Shown: positions 46,889-56,603, counted from the stretch's first letter. The stretch is 64,000 nt of DNA from Thiosocius sp963736445 (GCA_963736445.1 CAVTOY010000002.1:51878-115877), one strand, 5' to 3'. Notes: a model not told the origin generated them from the letters alone. Made by a program: numbers and translations.

Positions 46889-47647
46889 ATGGCGTTACAT
46901 ACGATGGAACTGGCAGTCCGCACGCACACCGGACTGCTGCGCAAGAGCAATCAGGACTGGCTGGAGGTCGACGGTGACCTGGGGGTGGCGGTGCTCGCGG
47001 ACGGCATGGGTGGGCATCGCGCCGGCGAGATTGCCAGCCGCGTCGCCGTTGGGGCGGCGTTTAACCAACTCCTGCCGTCGCAGCGCGAGCACAGGGACGA
47101 TGATGCCGAGAGCCGGCGGCTGGTCGGGCAGGCGGTTGACTCAGCCAATCGGGCACTGAGCGGGATGTGCGATGTCCATCCCGAGCTGTGCGGCATGGGC
47201 ACGACGTTGGTGGTGGCGGTCTTCCGGGATGGTCAGGTGTTTCATGCACACGTCGGGGATTCGCGCCTATATCGGGTGCGCTATGGTCGGATGCGACGCC
47301 TGACCCGTGATCACTCGTTAATTCAGCGCATGATCGATGATGGTATGTTCATGAACCGCGCCGCAGCACGTGAGGCAGGTATCCGTGACAACGTATTGAC
47401 CCGCAGTCTGGGGATGCAGCGTGAGGCCGAGGTGGATGTCGGCAGCGCGGTGCTGGAGGTCGGTGACACCTACCTGATGTGCAGCGACGGATTGCATGGT
47501 CTGGTATCAGACAGCGCCATCGCGCGCATCCTGCGCGACCCGCAAGGCGATCTAGAACAGCAGGTGCAGAGCCTGGTCGACGCGGCCCTGGCGGCGGGCG
47601 GTCACGACAACATCAGCGCCATTCTCGCTCGCCCCCGCCTCGATTGA
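46889..47647 (+). CDS. PP2C-type serine/threonine phosphatase
   Basis: 252 residues with the bacterial PP2C motifs: RTHTGLLRKSNQDWL, AVLADGMGGHRAGEIAS, GMGTTLVVAVF, HVGDSRLYRVRYGRM and LMCSDGLHGLVSDSAI, closing GGHDNISAIL. The aspartates that hold two metal ions are all present. No kinase gene is nearby, so its substrate is unknown. An ATG five codons downstream (46904) is also possible. Confidence 0.92.
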   Translation: MALHTMELAVRTHTGLLRKSNQDWLEVDGDLGVAVLADGMGGHRAGEIASRVAVGAAFNQLLPSQREHRDDDAESRRLVGQAVDSANRALSGMCDVHPELCGMGTTLVVAVFRDGQVFHAHVGDSRLYRVRYGRMRRLTRDHSLIQRMIDDGMFMNRAAAREAGIRDNVLTRSLGMQREAEVDVGSAVLEVGDTYLMCSDGLHGLVSDSAIARILRDPQGDLEQQVQSLVDAALAAGGHDNISAILARPRLD

Positions 47648-47667
47648 CGCGATAAGCGGGCCAACGA

Positions 47668-47991
47668 TCAACGTTCCAGGAGCTTCAACTTGTCTGGTGC
47701 GCCGTCCCACTCGGTGGCATCCGGTGGCGCATCTTTGCGCTGGGTGATCACCGGCCAGTCGGCGCACAGTTCAGCGTTCAGCGCGATGAATGCCTCTTGA
47801 TCCCGGGGCAGGTCATCTTCGGCGAAGATGGCCTCGGCCGGGCACTCGGGTTCGCACAGGGCGCAATCGATGCATTCGTCAGGGTCGATGGCGAGAAAAT
47901 TCGGTCCTTCGTGGAAACAATCGACCGGGCAGACCTCGACACAATCGGTGTACTTGCACTTGATGCAGTTCTCGGTGACGACGTAGGTCAT
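47668..47991 (-). CDS. fdxA: Seven-iron ferredoxin FdxA
   Basis: 107 residues. The N-terminal half binds [3Fe-4S] and [4Fe-4S] clusters through CIKCKYTDCVEVCPVDC and CIDCALCEPECP; the C-terminal extension (WPVITQRKDAPPDA) is typical of the Azotobacter FdI/FdxA type. It is a cytoplasmic electron carrier. It lies 30 nt downstream of mutS on the same strand, an arrangement frequent in gammaproteobacteria. Confidence 0.95.
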   Translation of the reverse strand: MTYVVTENCIKCKYTDCVEVCPVDCFHEGPNFLAIDPDECIDCALCEPECPAEAIFAEDDLPRDQEAFIALNAELCADWPVITQRKDAPPDATEWDGAPDKLKLLER

Positions 47992-48021
47992 CGCTTTTTC
48001 CCTCGCTGAAACATCTGAACG

Positions 48022-50595
48022 TCAGTCAGCATCGCGCAAGGTGCGCAGTTCGTAAAGTGCCTCCAGGGCCTGGCGCGGGGTTAACTGGTCCGGATCGATG
48101 GCGTCCAAACGCTCGCGCAGGGGATCCGCCCGGACTTCACGAGGCGAGGGCTGGAACAGCGACAGCTGGTTGGATTCTGCGGCGGCGTGACGCTGTGCCG
48201 CCTGCTCGAGTTCCGCCAAGCGTTGACGCGCCAGCTCGATCACCTTGCGCGGTACGCCGGCGAGTGTCGCGACCTGCAGACCATAGCTTTGGTTCGCGGG
48301 TCCGTCGCGTACCGCATGCAAAAATACGATGCCCTCGCCGTGTTCAACGGCATCCAGGTGGACATTGACGATCCCCGGGTACTCATCGGGCAGGGTAGTC
48401 AGTTCGAAATAGTGGGTGGCGAACAAGGTAAAGGCTCGCAGCCGTGTCGCGAGTTCGACCGCGCAGGCCCAGGCCAATGACAGACCGTCGAAGGTACTAG
48501 TGCCGCGACCGATTTCGTCCATCAGCACCAGCGAGCGGTCGCTGGCGTTGTGCAGGATGTTGGCCGTCTCCTGCATCTCGACCATGAAGGTCGAACGCCC
48601 GCCGGTCAGATCATCGGAGGCCCCGATGCGCGAGAAGATACGGTCGAAGGGACCCAGGTCTGCAGCGTCTGCCGGGACATAGCAACCCGCGTAGGCCATC
48701 AGCACAATCAAGGCCGATTGGCGCATGAAGGTCGATTTGCCGCCCATGTTCGGGCCGGTGACGATCAGGATATTGCGGTGGTGATCCATCACCAGATCGT
48801 TAGCGATGAACGGCGCGTCACTGACTTGTTCGACCACTGGGTGACGCCCCGCCCTGATCGCCAGGCCGGGCGCGTCGCGGAACGTCGGGCGGCACAGGTC
48901 GAGGCGGGTGGCGCGTTCGGCGAAACAGCTCAATACATCGAGTTGGGCGATGCCCTCCGCGGTCTGCTGCAGTTCGCCGAGCGGTTCCATTAGTGTGCCC
49001 AGCAATTTGTCGTACAGCGCCTTTTCGCGCTGCAATGCGCGCTCGCGCGCCGACAGGACCTTGTCCTCGAAGGCCTTGAGTTCCGTCGTGATGAAGCGCT
49101 CGGCGCCCTTCAGGGTCTGACGGCGGATGTAGTCATCGGGCGCCTGCCCGGCCTTGCTGCGGCCGATCTCTATGTAATAACCGTGCACCCGGTTATAGCT
49201 GACCTTGAGGCTGTCGATGCCGGTCCGTTGGCGTTCGCGCTGTTCGAGGTCGACCAGGAACTGATCGGCGTTCTGCGACAGATCGCGCAGCGCATCCAGT
49301 TCGGCGTCGAATCCGGCGGCCAACACCCCGCCGTCACGCAACACCACCGGTGGCTGTTCGACGATCGCACGGGCCAACAGGTCCAGGGTCTGTGGGTGCT
49401 CGCCGATCGCCGTACTCAGCCGCTGCAGCTCCGGGTCCTCGACACCTTGCAACGGCCCCTGGAGCGCCGGCAGCACCGCTAGGCTGTCGCGCAATACCGC
49501 GAGGTCCCGCGGCCGTGCGCTGCGCAGCGCGACGCGCGCCAGGATGCGTTCGATGTCCCCGATAACGCGCAGCAGTTTCTGCAGGTCGCCGATCAGGTGA
49601 CCATCGAGCAGGCAGGCGATGGCCGAATGGCGTTCACGCACGGGCTGCTGGTCGCGCAATGGCCGGCTGATCCAGCGCCGCAGCAGGCGGCTTCCCATCG
49701 CTGTCGCGGTGCTGTCGAGCAGGCCAGCCAGGCTGTGCTGGCGTCTACCCGAGGTAGCCTCGAGGATCTCCAGGTTCCGCCGCGTGGCGGCGTCAATGAC
49801 GATGCCCTCGTCGTGGTGCTCCACCCCAAGGCGTGTGACATGCGGCAATGCGCTGCGCTGAGTATCCGCTACGTACTGGAGCAGCGCACCGGCAGCGCAG
49901 ATCGCCAGCGGCAGGTCGGCACAGCCAAAGCCGCTCAGATCATGCGTCCCAAACTGTTCATTCAGCAGGCGCAGCGCGGTGTCCTTGTCAAAGTGCCATA
50001 CCGGGCGCCGCGTTATATTGTTCGGGTGCCCGGCCAGCGGTGTCAGCGCCTGGTCCTCGGCCAGCAGGAGTTCCGCCGGGCGCAGGCGCTCGAGCTCGCC
50101 GGCCATGACCTGGTCGGTATCGAGCTGCTGTACTCGAAAACGACCCCCGGTCAGGTCCAGCCAGGCCAGCCCGTAGTGGCCGTCCGCCTGCCAAAGCGCG
50201 GCCAGCAGGTTGTCGCTGTGCGCGTCGAGCAGGGCCTCATCACTCACCGTGCCCGGCGTGACGATGCGCACCACCCGGCGCTCCACCGGGCCTTTGCTAG
50301 TCGCCGGGTCGCCGATCTGTTCGCAGATCGCCACCGATTCGCCCAGTTTGACCAGCCTCGCCAGATAGCCCTCTGCGGCGTGAAAGGGCACGCCGGCCAT
50401 GGGTATCGGCTGGCCGGCCGACTGGCCGCGCTGGGTCAGGGTTATATCCAGCAATTCAGCGGCGCGACGCGCATCGTCGAAGAACAGTTCGTAGAAATCG
50501 CCCATGCGGTAAAATACCAGGCGATTCGGGTGTTCGGCCTTGATGCTCAGATACTGACGCATCATTGGCGTATGCTGGGCGTTCGCGTCTGTCAT
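48022..50595 (-). CDS. mutS: DNA mismatch repair protein MutS
   Basis: 857 residues, normal for proteobacterial MutS. The mismatch-recognition motif is at HPNRLVFYRMGDFYELFFDD (the F-x-E of mismatch binding), the core lever and clamp follow, and the ATPase has Walker A TGPNMGGKSTFMRQ, Walker B LVLMDEIGRGTSTFDG and FATHYFELTTL. No frameshift or truncation is seen. The start at 50595 is the family's MTDANAQHTPMMRQY. Confidence 0.97.
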   Translation of the reverse strand: MTDANAQHTPMMRQYLSIKAEHPNRLVFYRMGDFYELFFDDARRAAELLDITLTQRGQSAGQPIPMAGVPFHAAEGYLARLVKLGESVAICEQIGDPATSKGPVERRVVRIVTPGTVSDEALLDAHSDNLLAALWQADGHYGLAWLDLTGGRFRVQQLDTDQVMAGELERLRPAELLLAEDQALTPLAGHPNNITRRPVWHFDKDTALRLLNEQFGTHDLSGFGCADLPLAICAAGALLQYVADTQRSALPHVTRLGVEHHDEGIVIDAATRRNLEILEATSGRRQHSLAGLLDSTATAMGSRLLRRWISRPLRDQQPVRERHSAIACLLDGHLIGDLQKLLRVIGDIERILARVALRSARPRDLAVLRDSLAVLPALQGPLQGVEDPELQRLSTAIGEHPQTLDLLARAIVEQPPVVLRDGGVLAAGFDAELDALRDLSQNADQFLVDLEQRERQRTGIDSLKVSYNRVHGYYIEIGRSKAGQAPDDYIRRQTLKGAERFITTELKAFEDKVLSARERALQREKALYDKLLGTLMEPLGELQQTAEGIAQLDVLSCFAERATRLDLCRPTFRDAPGLAIRAGRHPVVEQVSDAPFIANDLVMDHHRNILIVTGPNMGGKSTFMRQSALIVLMAYAGCYVPADAADLGPFDRIFSRIGASDDLTGGRSTFMVEMQETANILHNASDRSLVLMDEIGRGTSTFDGLSLAWACAVELATRLRAFTLFATHYFELTTLPDEYPGIVNVHLDAVEHGEGIVFLHAVRDGPANQSYGLQVATLAGVPRKVIELARQRLAELEQAAQRHAAAESNQLSLFQPSPREVRADPLRERLDAIDPDQLTPRQALEALYELRTLRDAD

Positions 50596-50986
50596 GCAAG
50601 CGTAGGACGTACTAAGGCGGCGATGGCTAGATGCCCGCTGTTGGTGATTGGCTGAGCGACGCGCGGACGGGCTCCGACTGTGGCGCGCCGTCCGTCATAG
50701 TAGCATCCCGCCAGGCCACTATCTTGGCCGGCTAGCCTGCGGCTCTCGCTGTTTTTCCTAACGAGGACGCACCGTCACGGCGAGGGTATCGGGGGCCTCG
50801 GCAGGAAATCGGTGAGATATGCAGGCTGGGGGCGGGTCGCAGCAGCCGGATTTGACCTGGTTCACAGCGCCGCGATCGCGCGCCGCTGGGATGTGACGCG
50901 TGTCATGTAAGCAATGTCTTGTGATGTCCTGCGGCGCCCGCCATAGGTATCAACTTCGCATCGTCGATTGGGCCGAGAATCCGATA
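50596..50986. other. Divergent intergenic region with repeat copy D
   Basis: About 390 nt between the mutS and NdvB-like starts. It contains repeat copy D; the remaining sequence shows no gene and no promoter I can assign. Confidence 0.5.
50734..50827. repeat. Palindromic intergenic repeat, copy D (94 nt)
   Basis: In minus orientation it begins AGCCTGCATATCTCACCGAT and ends AGGAAAAACAGCGAGAG...GCAGGCT, closely matching copy C (which ends AGGAAAAACGGCGAGATTTG). The two ends are imperfect inverted repeats. It lies between the divergent starts of mutS and the NdvB-like gene. Confidence 0.7.
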
Positions 50987-53593
50987 ATGAGCCGTGCAAG
51001 TGTGCTGATCACCCTGTTGATGGGACTCCTGACCATGCTGCTGTGGGGCATGGCCAATCGGCCCAACATCGAGCCACCGTGGCCGGCCAAGGTCGAAGGC
51101 TTCTCGTTTTCGCCGATGCGCGGCGATCAGAGTCCGGAACTCTCCGCAAACCCGGATATCGGCGACATCGACGCCGATCTCGCGCTGCTGGCCGGTGATG
51201 CGCATGCAGTGCGCACTTACACCGTGCGAGGTACGCTGGGTGAGGTGCCTCGTCTGGCCGCAGCGCATGACTTGAATGTGACGCTGGGGGCCTGGATCGG
51301 CAATCAGGCCGGTGACAACGAGACCGAGATCGCCCGTCTGATCGATGTCTATCGCGAGAATCACAGCCAGGTGATTCGCGTCATCATCGGTAACGAGACC
51401 CTTCTGCGCGAGGATCAGTCGGTCGCGCAGATGATCGAGCATCTGCAACGCGTGCGCGGCGCGGTATGGGCGCCGATCAGCACCGCCGAGCCGTGGCACA
51501 TCTGGCTCGACCACCCGGAACTGGTCGATCAGGTCGATTTCATCGCGGTCCATGTCCTCCCCTACTGGGAGGGCGTGTCGGTCGAGGGCGCCGTGGATCA
51601 CGTGCTGCGCCGCTATCGCGAATTGCAGCAGGCCTACCCAGACAAAGAGGTTGTGATCTCGGAGGTAGGCTGGCCGAGTCATGGCCGGACCCGCAAGGAT
51701 GCCGTCGCCAGCCGCGCCAATCAGGCGAAATTCCTGCGGCGCTTTCTCGCCGCCGCCGAACGCGCGGACATCACCTACTATTTGATGGAAGCGTTCGATC
51801 AGCCCTGGAAGCGTCAGATCGAAGGCGAGGTAGGCGGCCACTGGGGGGTGTTCGATGCCGATCGCGAGGCCAAGTTCGCGTTTACCTCGCCGGTGGTCGC
51901 GGTGCCCAACTGGTTCAGTCTGGCGGCGATCAGCACCGGCCTTTCGGTACTGATCCTGGCGCTGCTGTTTCGCGACAGCGCGGGCCTTTCATCCGGTGGT
52001 CGTGGTTTCCTTGCCGTGGTCGCCTATGCGATCACCACGTTCGTGGTGTGGCTGCTATACGACTTTACGCAGCAATACCTGACCGCCACCCTGCTGGCAG
52101 TCGGCGTCGCCCTGTTCTTTGCCGCGCTTGGCGTGATCGTCGTATTGCTGGCCGAGGCGCATGAATGGGCTGAGTCCCTGTGGCGCAAACAAGGGCGCCA
52201 TGTACCGCTGCCTGGCACGGCATCGGCGCATCGCTTGCCGCGTGTCTCGGTGCATGTGCCGGCGTACAATGAGCCGCCGGAGATGCTGAAGCAGACGCTC
52301 GACGCGTTGGCCGGCCTCGATTACCCAGACTTCGAGGTCCTGGTGATCGATAACAACACCAGGGACCCGGTCGTGTGGCGGCCGGTCGAGGCGCACTGCC
52401 GGCGCCTGGGGCAACATTTTCGCTTTTTCCACGTCGATCCCCTGCCGGGCTTCAAGTCGGGTGCGCTGAATTTCGCGCTGCGCCATACCGATCCCTCGGC
52501 CGAGGTGGTGGCGGTGATCGACGCTGACTATCGGGTTACGTCGGAATGGCTGCGCGACCTAGTGCCGCTGCTCGACGACCCGCAGATGGCGATCGTGCAG
52601 GCGCCGCAGGACTATCGCGACGGCAACGAAAATCTGTTCAAGGCGATGTGCCAGGCCGAGTACCGCGGTTTTTTCCAGATCGGCATGGTGACCCGTAACG
52701 AGCGTAACGCCATCATCCAGCACGGCACCATGACCATGGTACGACGCAGGGTGCTCGAAGAGGTCGGCGGCTGGGCGGAATGGTGCATTACCGAGGACGC
52801 CGAATTGGGCCTGCGCATATTCGAACACGGATATGCCGCGGCCTACGTCCCGCACAGCTACGGCAAGGGCCTGATCCCGGATAACTTTTCAGACCTGAAA
52901 AGACAGCGCTTTCGCTGGGCCTATGGCGCCGTGCGCATCATGCGCCGGCACATGGCCGCGCTACTCGGGCTGCAACGCAGTCGGCTGAGCTGGGGGCAGC
53001 GGTACCATTTTGTCGCCGGTTGGCTGCCGTGGCTCGCGGATGGCTTCAATCTGGCCTTCAATCTGGCGGCCATCGCCTGGTCAGTGGGCATGATCTTGCT
53101 GCCGGACGAGGTCGCGCCGCCGCACATCATCTTTGCCGTGCTGCCGTTGACGCTGTTTGTATTCAAGCTGTCCAAGATGTTCCTGCTCTACCGCCTGCGT
53201 GTTGCCGCCAGCCTGCGTCAGAGCCTGGCGGCGGGCCTTGCCGGCTTGGCGCTATCGCATGTGATAGCACGCGCGATGCTGACCGGTTTCCTGACTAGGA
53301 ATATCGGCTTCTTCCGCACGCCGAAGCACGCGAAGGCGCACGGCCTGGTGCGCGCTTTGCTGGATGCGCGCGAAGAACTGCTGTTCTTGGCCGTGCTGCT
53401 GCTGGCCGCCTGGGCGGTGCTGTTGCGCGAGGACGGCGCGATGCTCGACGTGCGCGTCTGGTCGTTCCTGCTGCTGATCCAGGGTATCCCCTATGCGGCA
53501 GCGGGTCTGCTCTCGCTGATCAGTGCAGTGCCGCGCCTGCCCGGCAGGCTGGTCGGCAGCATGCGGCGCCTGCAACATCCCCGACTGGCTTGA
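50987..53593 (+). CDS. NdvB-like membrane beta-glucan synthase (GH17-like plus GT2)
   Basis: 868 residues, close to the Pseudomonas NdvB length. An N-terminal helix (VLITLLMGLLTMLLWG) leads into a GH17-type domain (about 30-310) with a catalytic-type VIISEVGWPS-like VVISEVGWPSHGRTRKDA. After helices near 315-410 comes a GT2 domain with SVHVPAYNEPPEML, the DxD-like VIDADYRV, and QxxRW motif KRQRFRWAYGAV; more helices follow. Such proteins make cyclic or linear beta-1,3-glucans for the periplasm. I chose ATG 50987 (MSRASVLITLL); an ATG at 50900 adds 29 unlikely residues. Confidence 0.85.
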   Translation: MSRASVLITLLMGLLTMLLWGMANRPNIEPPWPAKVEGFSFSPMRGDQSPELSANPDIGDIDADLALLAGDAHAVRTYTVRGTLGEVPRLAAAHDLNVTLGAWIGNQAGDNETEIARLIDVYRENHSQVIRVIIGNETLLREDQSVAQMIEHLQRVRGAVWAPISTAEPWHIWLDHPELVDQVDFIAVHVLPYWEGVSVEGAVDHVLRRYRELQQAYPDKEVVISEVGWPSHGRTRKDAVASRANQAKFLRRFLAAAERADITYYLMEAFDQPWKRQIEGEVGGHWGVFDADREAKFAFTSPVVAVPNWFSLAAISTGLSVLILALLFRDSAGLSSGGRGFLAVVAYAITTFVVWLLYDFTQQYLTATLLAVGVALFFAALGVIVVLLAEAHEWAESLWRKQGRHVPLPGTASAHRLPRVSVHVPAYNEPPEMLKQTLDALAGLDYPDFEVLVIDNNTRDPVVWRPVEAHCRRLGQHFRFFHVDPLPGFKSGALNFALRHTDPSAEVVAVIDADYRVTSEWLRDLVPLLDDPQMAIVQAPQDYRDGNENLFKAMCQAEYRGFFQIGMVTRNERNAIIQHGTMTMVRRRVLEEVGGWAEWCITEDAELGLRIFEHGYAAAYVPHSYGKGLIPDNFSDLKRQRFRWAYGAVRIMRRHMAALLGLQRSRLSWGQRYHFVAGWLPWLADGFNLAFNLAAIAWSVGMILLPDEVAPPHIIFAVLPLTLFVFKLSKMFLLYRLRVAASLRQSLAAGLAGLALSHVIARAMLTGFLTRNIGFFRTPKHAKAHGLVRALLDAREELLFLAVLLLAAWAVLLREDGAMLDVRVWSFLLLIQGIPYAAAGLLSLISAVPRLPGRLVGSMRRLQHPRLA

Positions 53594-53615
53594 CTACGTC
53601 CGCCGCCCGGCCAGG

Positions 53616-53897
53616 CTACTGAAAGTCGTAGTGCTTTTCGACGTCTTCCTCGATGTCCCAGACGCAGTTCATGCCCTGCGGAAAGGTGATTAGATCACCG
53701 CGTTTGAAGTACTGGGTCTCGCCGCCCTCCGGGGTCACGCTGAACTTGCCGCGCAGCACGTAACAGGTCTCCTGCTGCTGGTAGGTCCAGGGGAAGCGCG
53801 AGGCCTCTTTGCGCCAGATCGGCCAGTCATACACCCCTATCACCTCGAGCTTCATCGGCGAGGGGTTGCGTTCGAGCAGAATCTGCTGGTCGCTCAT
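53616..53897 (-). CDS. Small cupin-domain protein
   Basis: 93 residues forming a single cupin barrel: YQQQETCYVLRGKFSVTPEG and YFKRGDLITFPQGMNCVWDI. The usual metal-binding HxH is replaced here (QQQE), so an enzymatic metal site is doubtful. It converges with the glucan synthase gene and its own upstream region faces pncC. Such EutQ/DUF861-like proteins may bind small ligands. Confidence 0.82.
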   Translation of the reverse strand: MSDQQILLERNPSPMKLEVIGVYDWPIWRKEASRFPWTYQQQETCYVLRGKFSVTPEGGETQYFKRGDLITFPQGMNCVWDIEEDVEKHYDFQ

Positions 53898-53956
53898 CCG
53901 GGTTTCCTATTCGGTTATGCTATCGAGAGGGATATGCGGGATGTGCAGTTTAGCGG

Positions 53957-54457
53957 ATGGCCAAGAGCAACGGTGACTCCATGGGACGCGCGACGCTCGT
54001 CGCGGAGCTTGCCGTCCATTTGCAGCGGCGCGGCTGGAGGCTGGTATGCGCCGAGTCCTGCACCGGCGGCGGGGTTGCCGTGGCGTTGACCGACATGGCC
54101 GGCTCCAGCGCCTGGTTCGATCGGGGCTTTGTGACCTACAGCAACCAGGCCAAGCAGGACATGCTGGGGGTGCCGGCGACGACCCTGGCGGAGTTCGGCG
54201 CCGTCAGCCGCGAGACAGTCACCGAGATGGCGCGCGGCGCCCTGTTGCACAGCGGCGCGCAGCTCAGCGTGGCCATCAGCGGCATCGCCGGTCCCGACGG
54301 CGGCACGCCGGACAAGCCGGTCGGCACGGTCTGGTTTGCCTGGGCGGCGCCAAACCTGGTCGACGCGGTCTGGAGGCACCTACCCGGTGATCGAGCCACG
54401 GTGCGCGGGGCGGCCGTCGACGTCGCGCTGCGTGGCCTGCTGGAACACGCGCGATGA
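53957..54457 (+). CDS. pncC: Nicotinamide-nucleotide amidase (CinA C-terminal domain)
   Basis: 166 residues. It deamidates NMN to nicotinate mononucleotide in pyridine-nucleotide recycling. The CinA C-terminal signatures are VCAESCTGGGVAVALTD, SSAWFDRGFVTYSNQAKQ and VAISGIAGPDGGTPDKPVGT. It is the single-domain form, as in E. coli PncC. It overlaps thpR by 4 nt and is followed by recA, the usual cinA-recA neighbourhood. An ATG at 53981 is a possible alternative start. Confidence 0.92.
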   Translation: MAKSNGDSMGRATLVAELAVHLQRRGWRLVCAESCTGGGVAVALTDMAGSSAWFDRGFVTYSNQAKQDMLGVPATTLAEFGAVSRETVTEMARGALLHSGAQLSVAISGIAGPDGGTPDKPVGTVWFAWAAPNLVDAVWRHLPGDRATVRGAAVDVALRGLLEHAR

Positions 54458-54975
54458 GTGAGGCCACGCGGCGGATCTTCTTCGCCCTCTGGCCGGACGA
54501 CGCGGTGCGGCAGGCGTTGTTCCACTGGCAGACCCATAGCCTGCCCGGCGATCTGCGCTGGGCGCACCGCGCCGATCTGCATATGACACTGCACTTTCTC
54601 GGCCAGGTGGCGTGTGCTTGTCTGAACGATCTGCGCCAGCTCGGTGCGCAAGTCCAGGGTGACGGTTTCCGGCTGATCCTCGACGAGATTGGCTATTGGC
54701 CGCGGCCGCAGGTCCTGTGGGCGGGTCCGTCGGCTGTCCCCGAGGCGCTGGGGGCATTGCACCAGCGTCTCGGCGCGGGCCTGCGCGAGCTGGGGTTCGA
54801 GACCGAGCAGCGCCGCTACCGCCCACACGTGACCCTGGCGCGCAAGGTAAGGCGCCGATTCGGATGGCCGCCGCTGTCACCGCTCGATTGGTCGGTCGCC
54901 GAGCTGGCCCTGGTGGAATCGCGGCCCGGTACGGCTCCCCACTATCAGCCCATCGGGCGCTGGTCGCTCGCGTGA
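54454..54975 (+). CDS. thpR: RNA 2',3'-cyclic phosphodiesterase ThpR
   Basis: 173 residues with both HxTx motifs of the 2H phosphoesterase family: HMTLHFLGQV and HVTLARKVRR. It opens RRIFFALWPDDAVRQAL. The enzyme opens 2',3'-cyclic phosphates on RNA; its cellular role is unclear. The ATG overlaps the pncC stop (ATGA), indicating coupling. Confidence 0.92.
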   Translation: MSEATRRIFFALWPDDAVRQALFHWQTHSLPGDLRWAHRADLHMTLHFLGQVACACLNDLRQLGAQVQGDGFRLILDEIGYWPRPQVLWAGPSAVPEALGALHQRLGAGLRELGFETEQRRYRPHVTLARKVRRRFGWPPLSPLDWSVAELALVESRPGTAPHYQPIGRWSLA

Positions 54976-55101
54976 GTGCGCGCCGACAGCGCTGCAGGAA
55001 AAAGCCTACAAGCTAGGTGAAAAATTCCCACTAGAAAACAAAAAGAGAACGAACTAGACTGCAAGAAACTGCCAACACATTCCGCTAACGGGGAGAAAAA
55101 A

Positions 55102-56139
55102 ATGGACGAGAATCGCAAGAAGGCACTGGCGGCCGCGCTCACGCAGATAGAAAAGCAGTTCGGCAAGGGTTCGGTGATGCGCATGGGCGATGCCAATGCG
55201 GTACGCAACATCGAGGTAGTGTCGACCGGTTCGCTCGGCCTGGATCTTGCGCTGGGTGTCGGCGGTGTGCCCAAGGGGCGTGTGGTCGAGATCTACGGGC
55301 CGGAGTCCTCCGGAAAGACCACCATGACACTGCATATCGTGGCCGAGGCGCAGAAGACCGGTGGTACCTGTGCCTTTATTGACGCCGAGCATGCACTCGA
55401 TCCGGTCTATGCCGAAAAACTCGGCGTCGACATGGACGAGCTGTTGGTATCGCAGCCGGACACCGGCGAGCAGGCGCTGGAGATCACCGACATGCTGGTG
55501 CGCTCTGGCGCGGTGGATGTCGTCGTGATCGATTCGGTCGCGGCGCTTACCCCCAAGGCCGAGATCGAGGGCGACATGGGCGACTCCCATGTGGGCCTGC
55601 AGGCGCGCCTGATGTCGCAGGCGCTGCGCAAGCTGACTGCCAACATCAAACGCTCCAACAGCATTGTGATCTTCATCAACCAGATCCGCATGAAGATCGG
55701 CGTGATGTTCGGCAGCCCGGAGACCACTACCGGGGGTAATGCCCTCAAATTCTATGCCTCGGTGCGTCTGGATATCCGCCGCACCGGTGCAATCAAGAAG
55801 GGCGACGAGGTGGTGGGTAACGAGACCCGGGTCAAAGTGGTCAAGAACAAGGTGGCACCGCCGTTCCGCCAGGCGAACTTCGAGATCCTTTATGGTGAGG
55901 GGGTATCGCGCGAAGGCGAGATCATCGAATTGGGTGTTGCCCAGGGGCTCATCGAAAAGTCCGGGGCTTGGTACAGCTACAACGGCGATCGAATCGGTCA
56001 GGGCAAGGAGAATGTGCGCATCTTTCTCAAAGAGAACCCCGACATCGCGCGGCATGTCGAGTCCCAGATCCGCGCCGCGCTGATCCCGGAGACGGACGAA
56101 CCCGAAGGCCGTGCCGAGGCCATAGACAGCGACGCATGA
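55102..56139 (+). CDS. recA: Recombinase RecA
   Basis: 345 residues. It forms the filament for homologous recombination and stimulates LexA cleavage. Walker A GPESSGKTTMTLH is near residue 66, Walker B-type VDVVVIDSVAALTPKAE follows, and loop L2 region FGSPETTTGGNALKFYASVR is intact. The ATG has GGGGAG 8 nt upstream. I saw no CTGT-N8-ACAG LexA box in the 126-nt upstream gap. recX follows with a 4-nt overlap. Confidence 0.98.
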   Translation: MDENRKKALAAALTQIEKQFGKGSVMRMGDANAVRNIEVVSTGSLGLDLALGVGGVPKGRVVEIYGPESSGKTTMTLHIVAEAQKTGGTCAFIDAEHALDPVYAEKLGVDMDELLVSQPDTGEQALEITDMLVRSGAVDVVVIDSVAALTPKAEIEGDMGDSHVGLQARLMSQALRKLTANIKRSNSIVIFINQIRMKIGVMFGSPETTTGGNALKFYASVRLDIRRTGAIKKGDEVVGNETRVKVVKNKVAPPFRQANFEILYGEGVSREGEIIELGVAQGLIEKSGAWYSYNGDRIGQGKENVRIFLKENPDIARHVESQIRAALIPETDEPEGRAEAIDSDA

Positions 56140-56603
56140 CTGACGCCATCGACAGTGATGAGGCCACCGCGATCGAACGCGGAGCGCTGCGGCTACTGGC
56201 GAGTCGGGAGCACACGCGCCTGGAACTACGGCGCAAACTCGCCCGCAAGCATGGCGAGGGGCAGATCGGTCCAGTGCTGGATGAACTCGAGCGTCGCCGC
56301 CTGCTCAGTGACGCCCGTTTTACCGAGAACTACGTCAGCCAGCGCAGCCGCCGGGGATACGGGCCACTGCGGCTGCGCGCCGAATTGACGGACAGGGGCG
56401 TCGACCACGCGCTGGCCGCGCGTTACATTGACGACGGTGCTGTCGACTGGTCGGTCCTGCTGCTCGAGGTTGCATTGCGGAAGTTCGGCGATGAGCCAGC
56501 GACCGATCGACAGGCGCTGGCTAGACGCGGGCGCTTCTTGCAGCAGCGAGGTTTTCCGGTCGGCTTGGTCGGGCAGTACCTGGATCGTGTGCGCGCCTTC
56601 TGA
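56136..56603 (+). CDS. recX: Regulatory protein RecX
   Basis: 155 residues made of three-helix repeats: GALRLLASREHTRLELRRKL, VLDELERRRLLSDARFTENY and RGYGPLRLRAELTDRGV. RecX binds RecA filaments and limits their activity. It starts at ATG overlapping the recA stop (ATGA), so the pair is translated together, which is the typical arrangement. Confidence 0.94.
   Translation: MTDAIDSDEATAIERGALRLLASREHTRLELRRKLARKHGEGQIGPVLDELERRRLLSDARFTENYVSQRSRRGYGPLRLRAELTDRGVDHALAARYIDDGAVDWSVLLLEVALRKFGDEPATDRQALARRGRFLQQRGFPVGLVGQYLDRVRAF

Noticed and set aside
54976..55101. LexA (SOS) box upstream of recA
   Set aside because: I looked for CTGT-N8-ACAG and close variants and found none; the CTAG-flanked AT-rich patch there is not a known LexA site.
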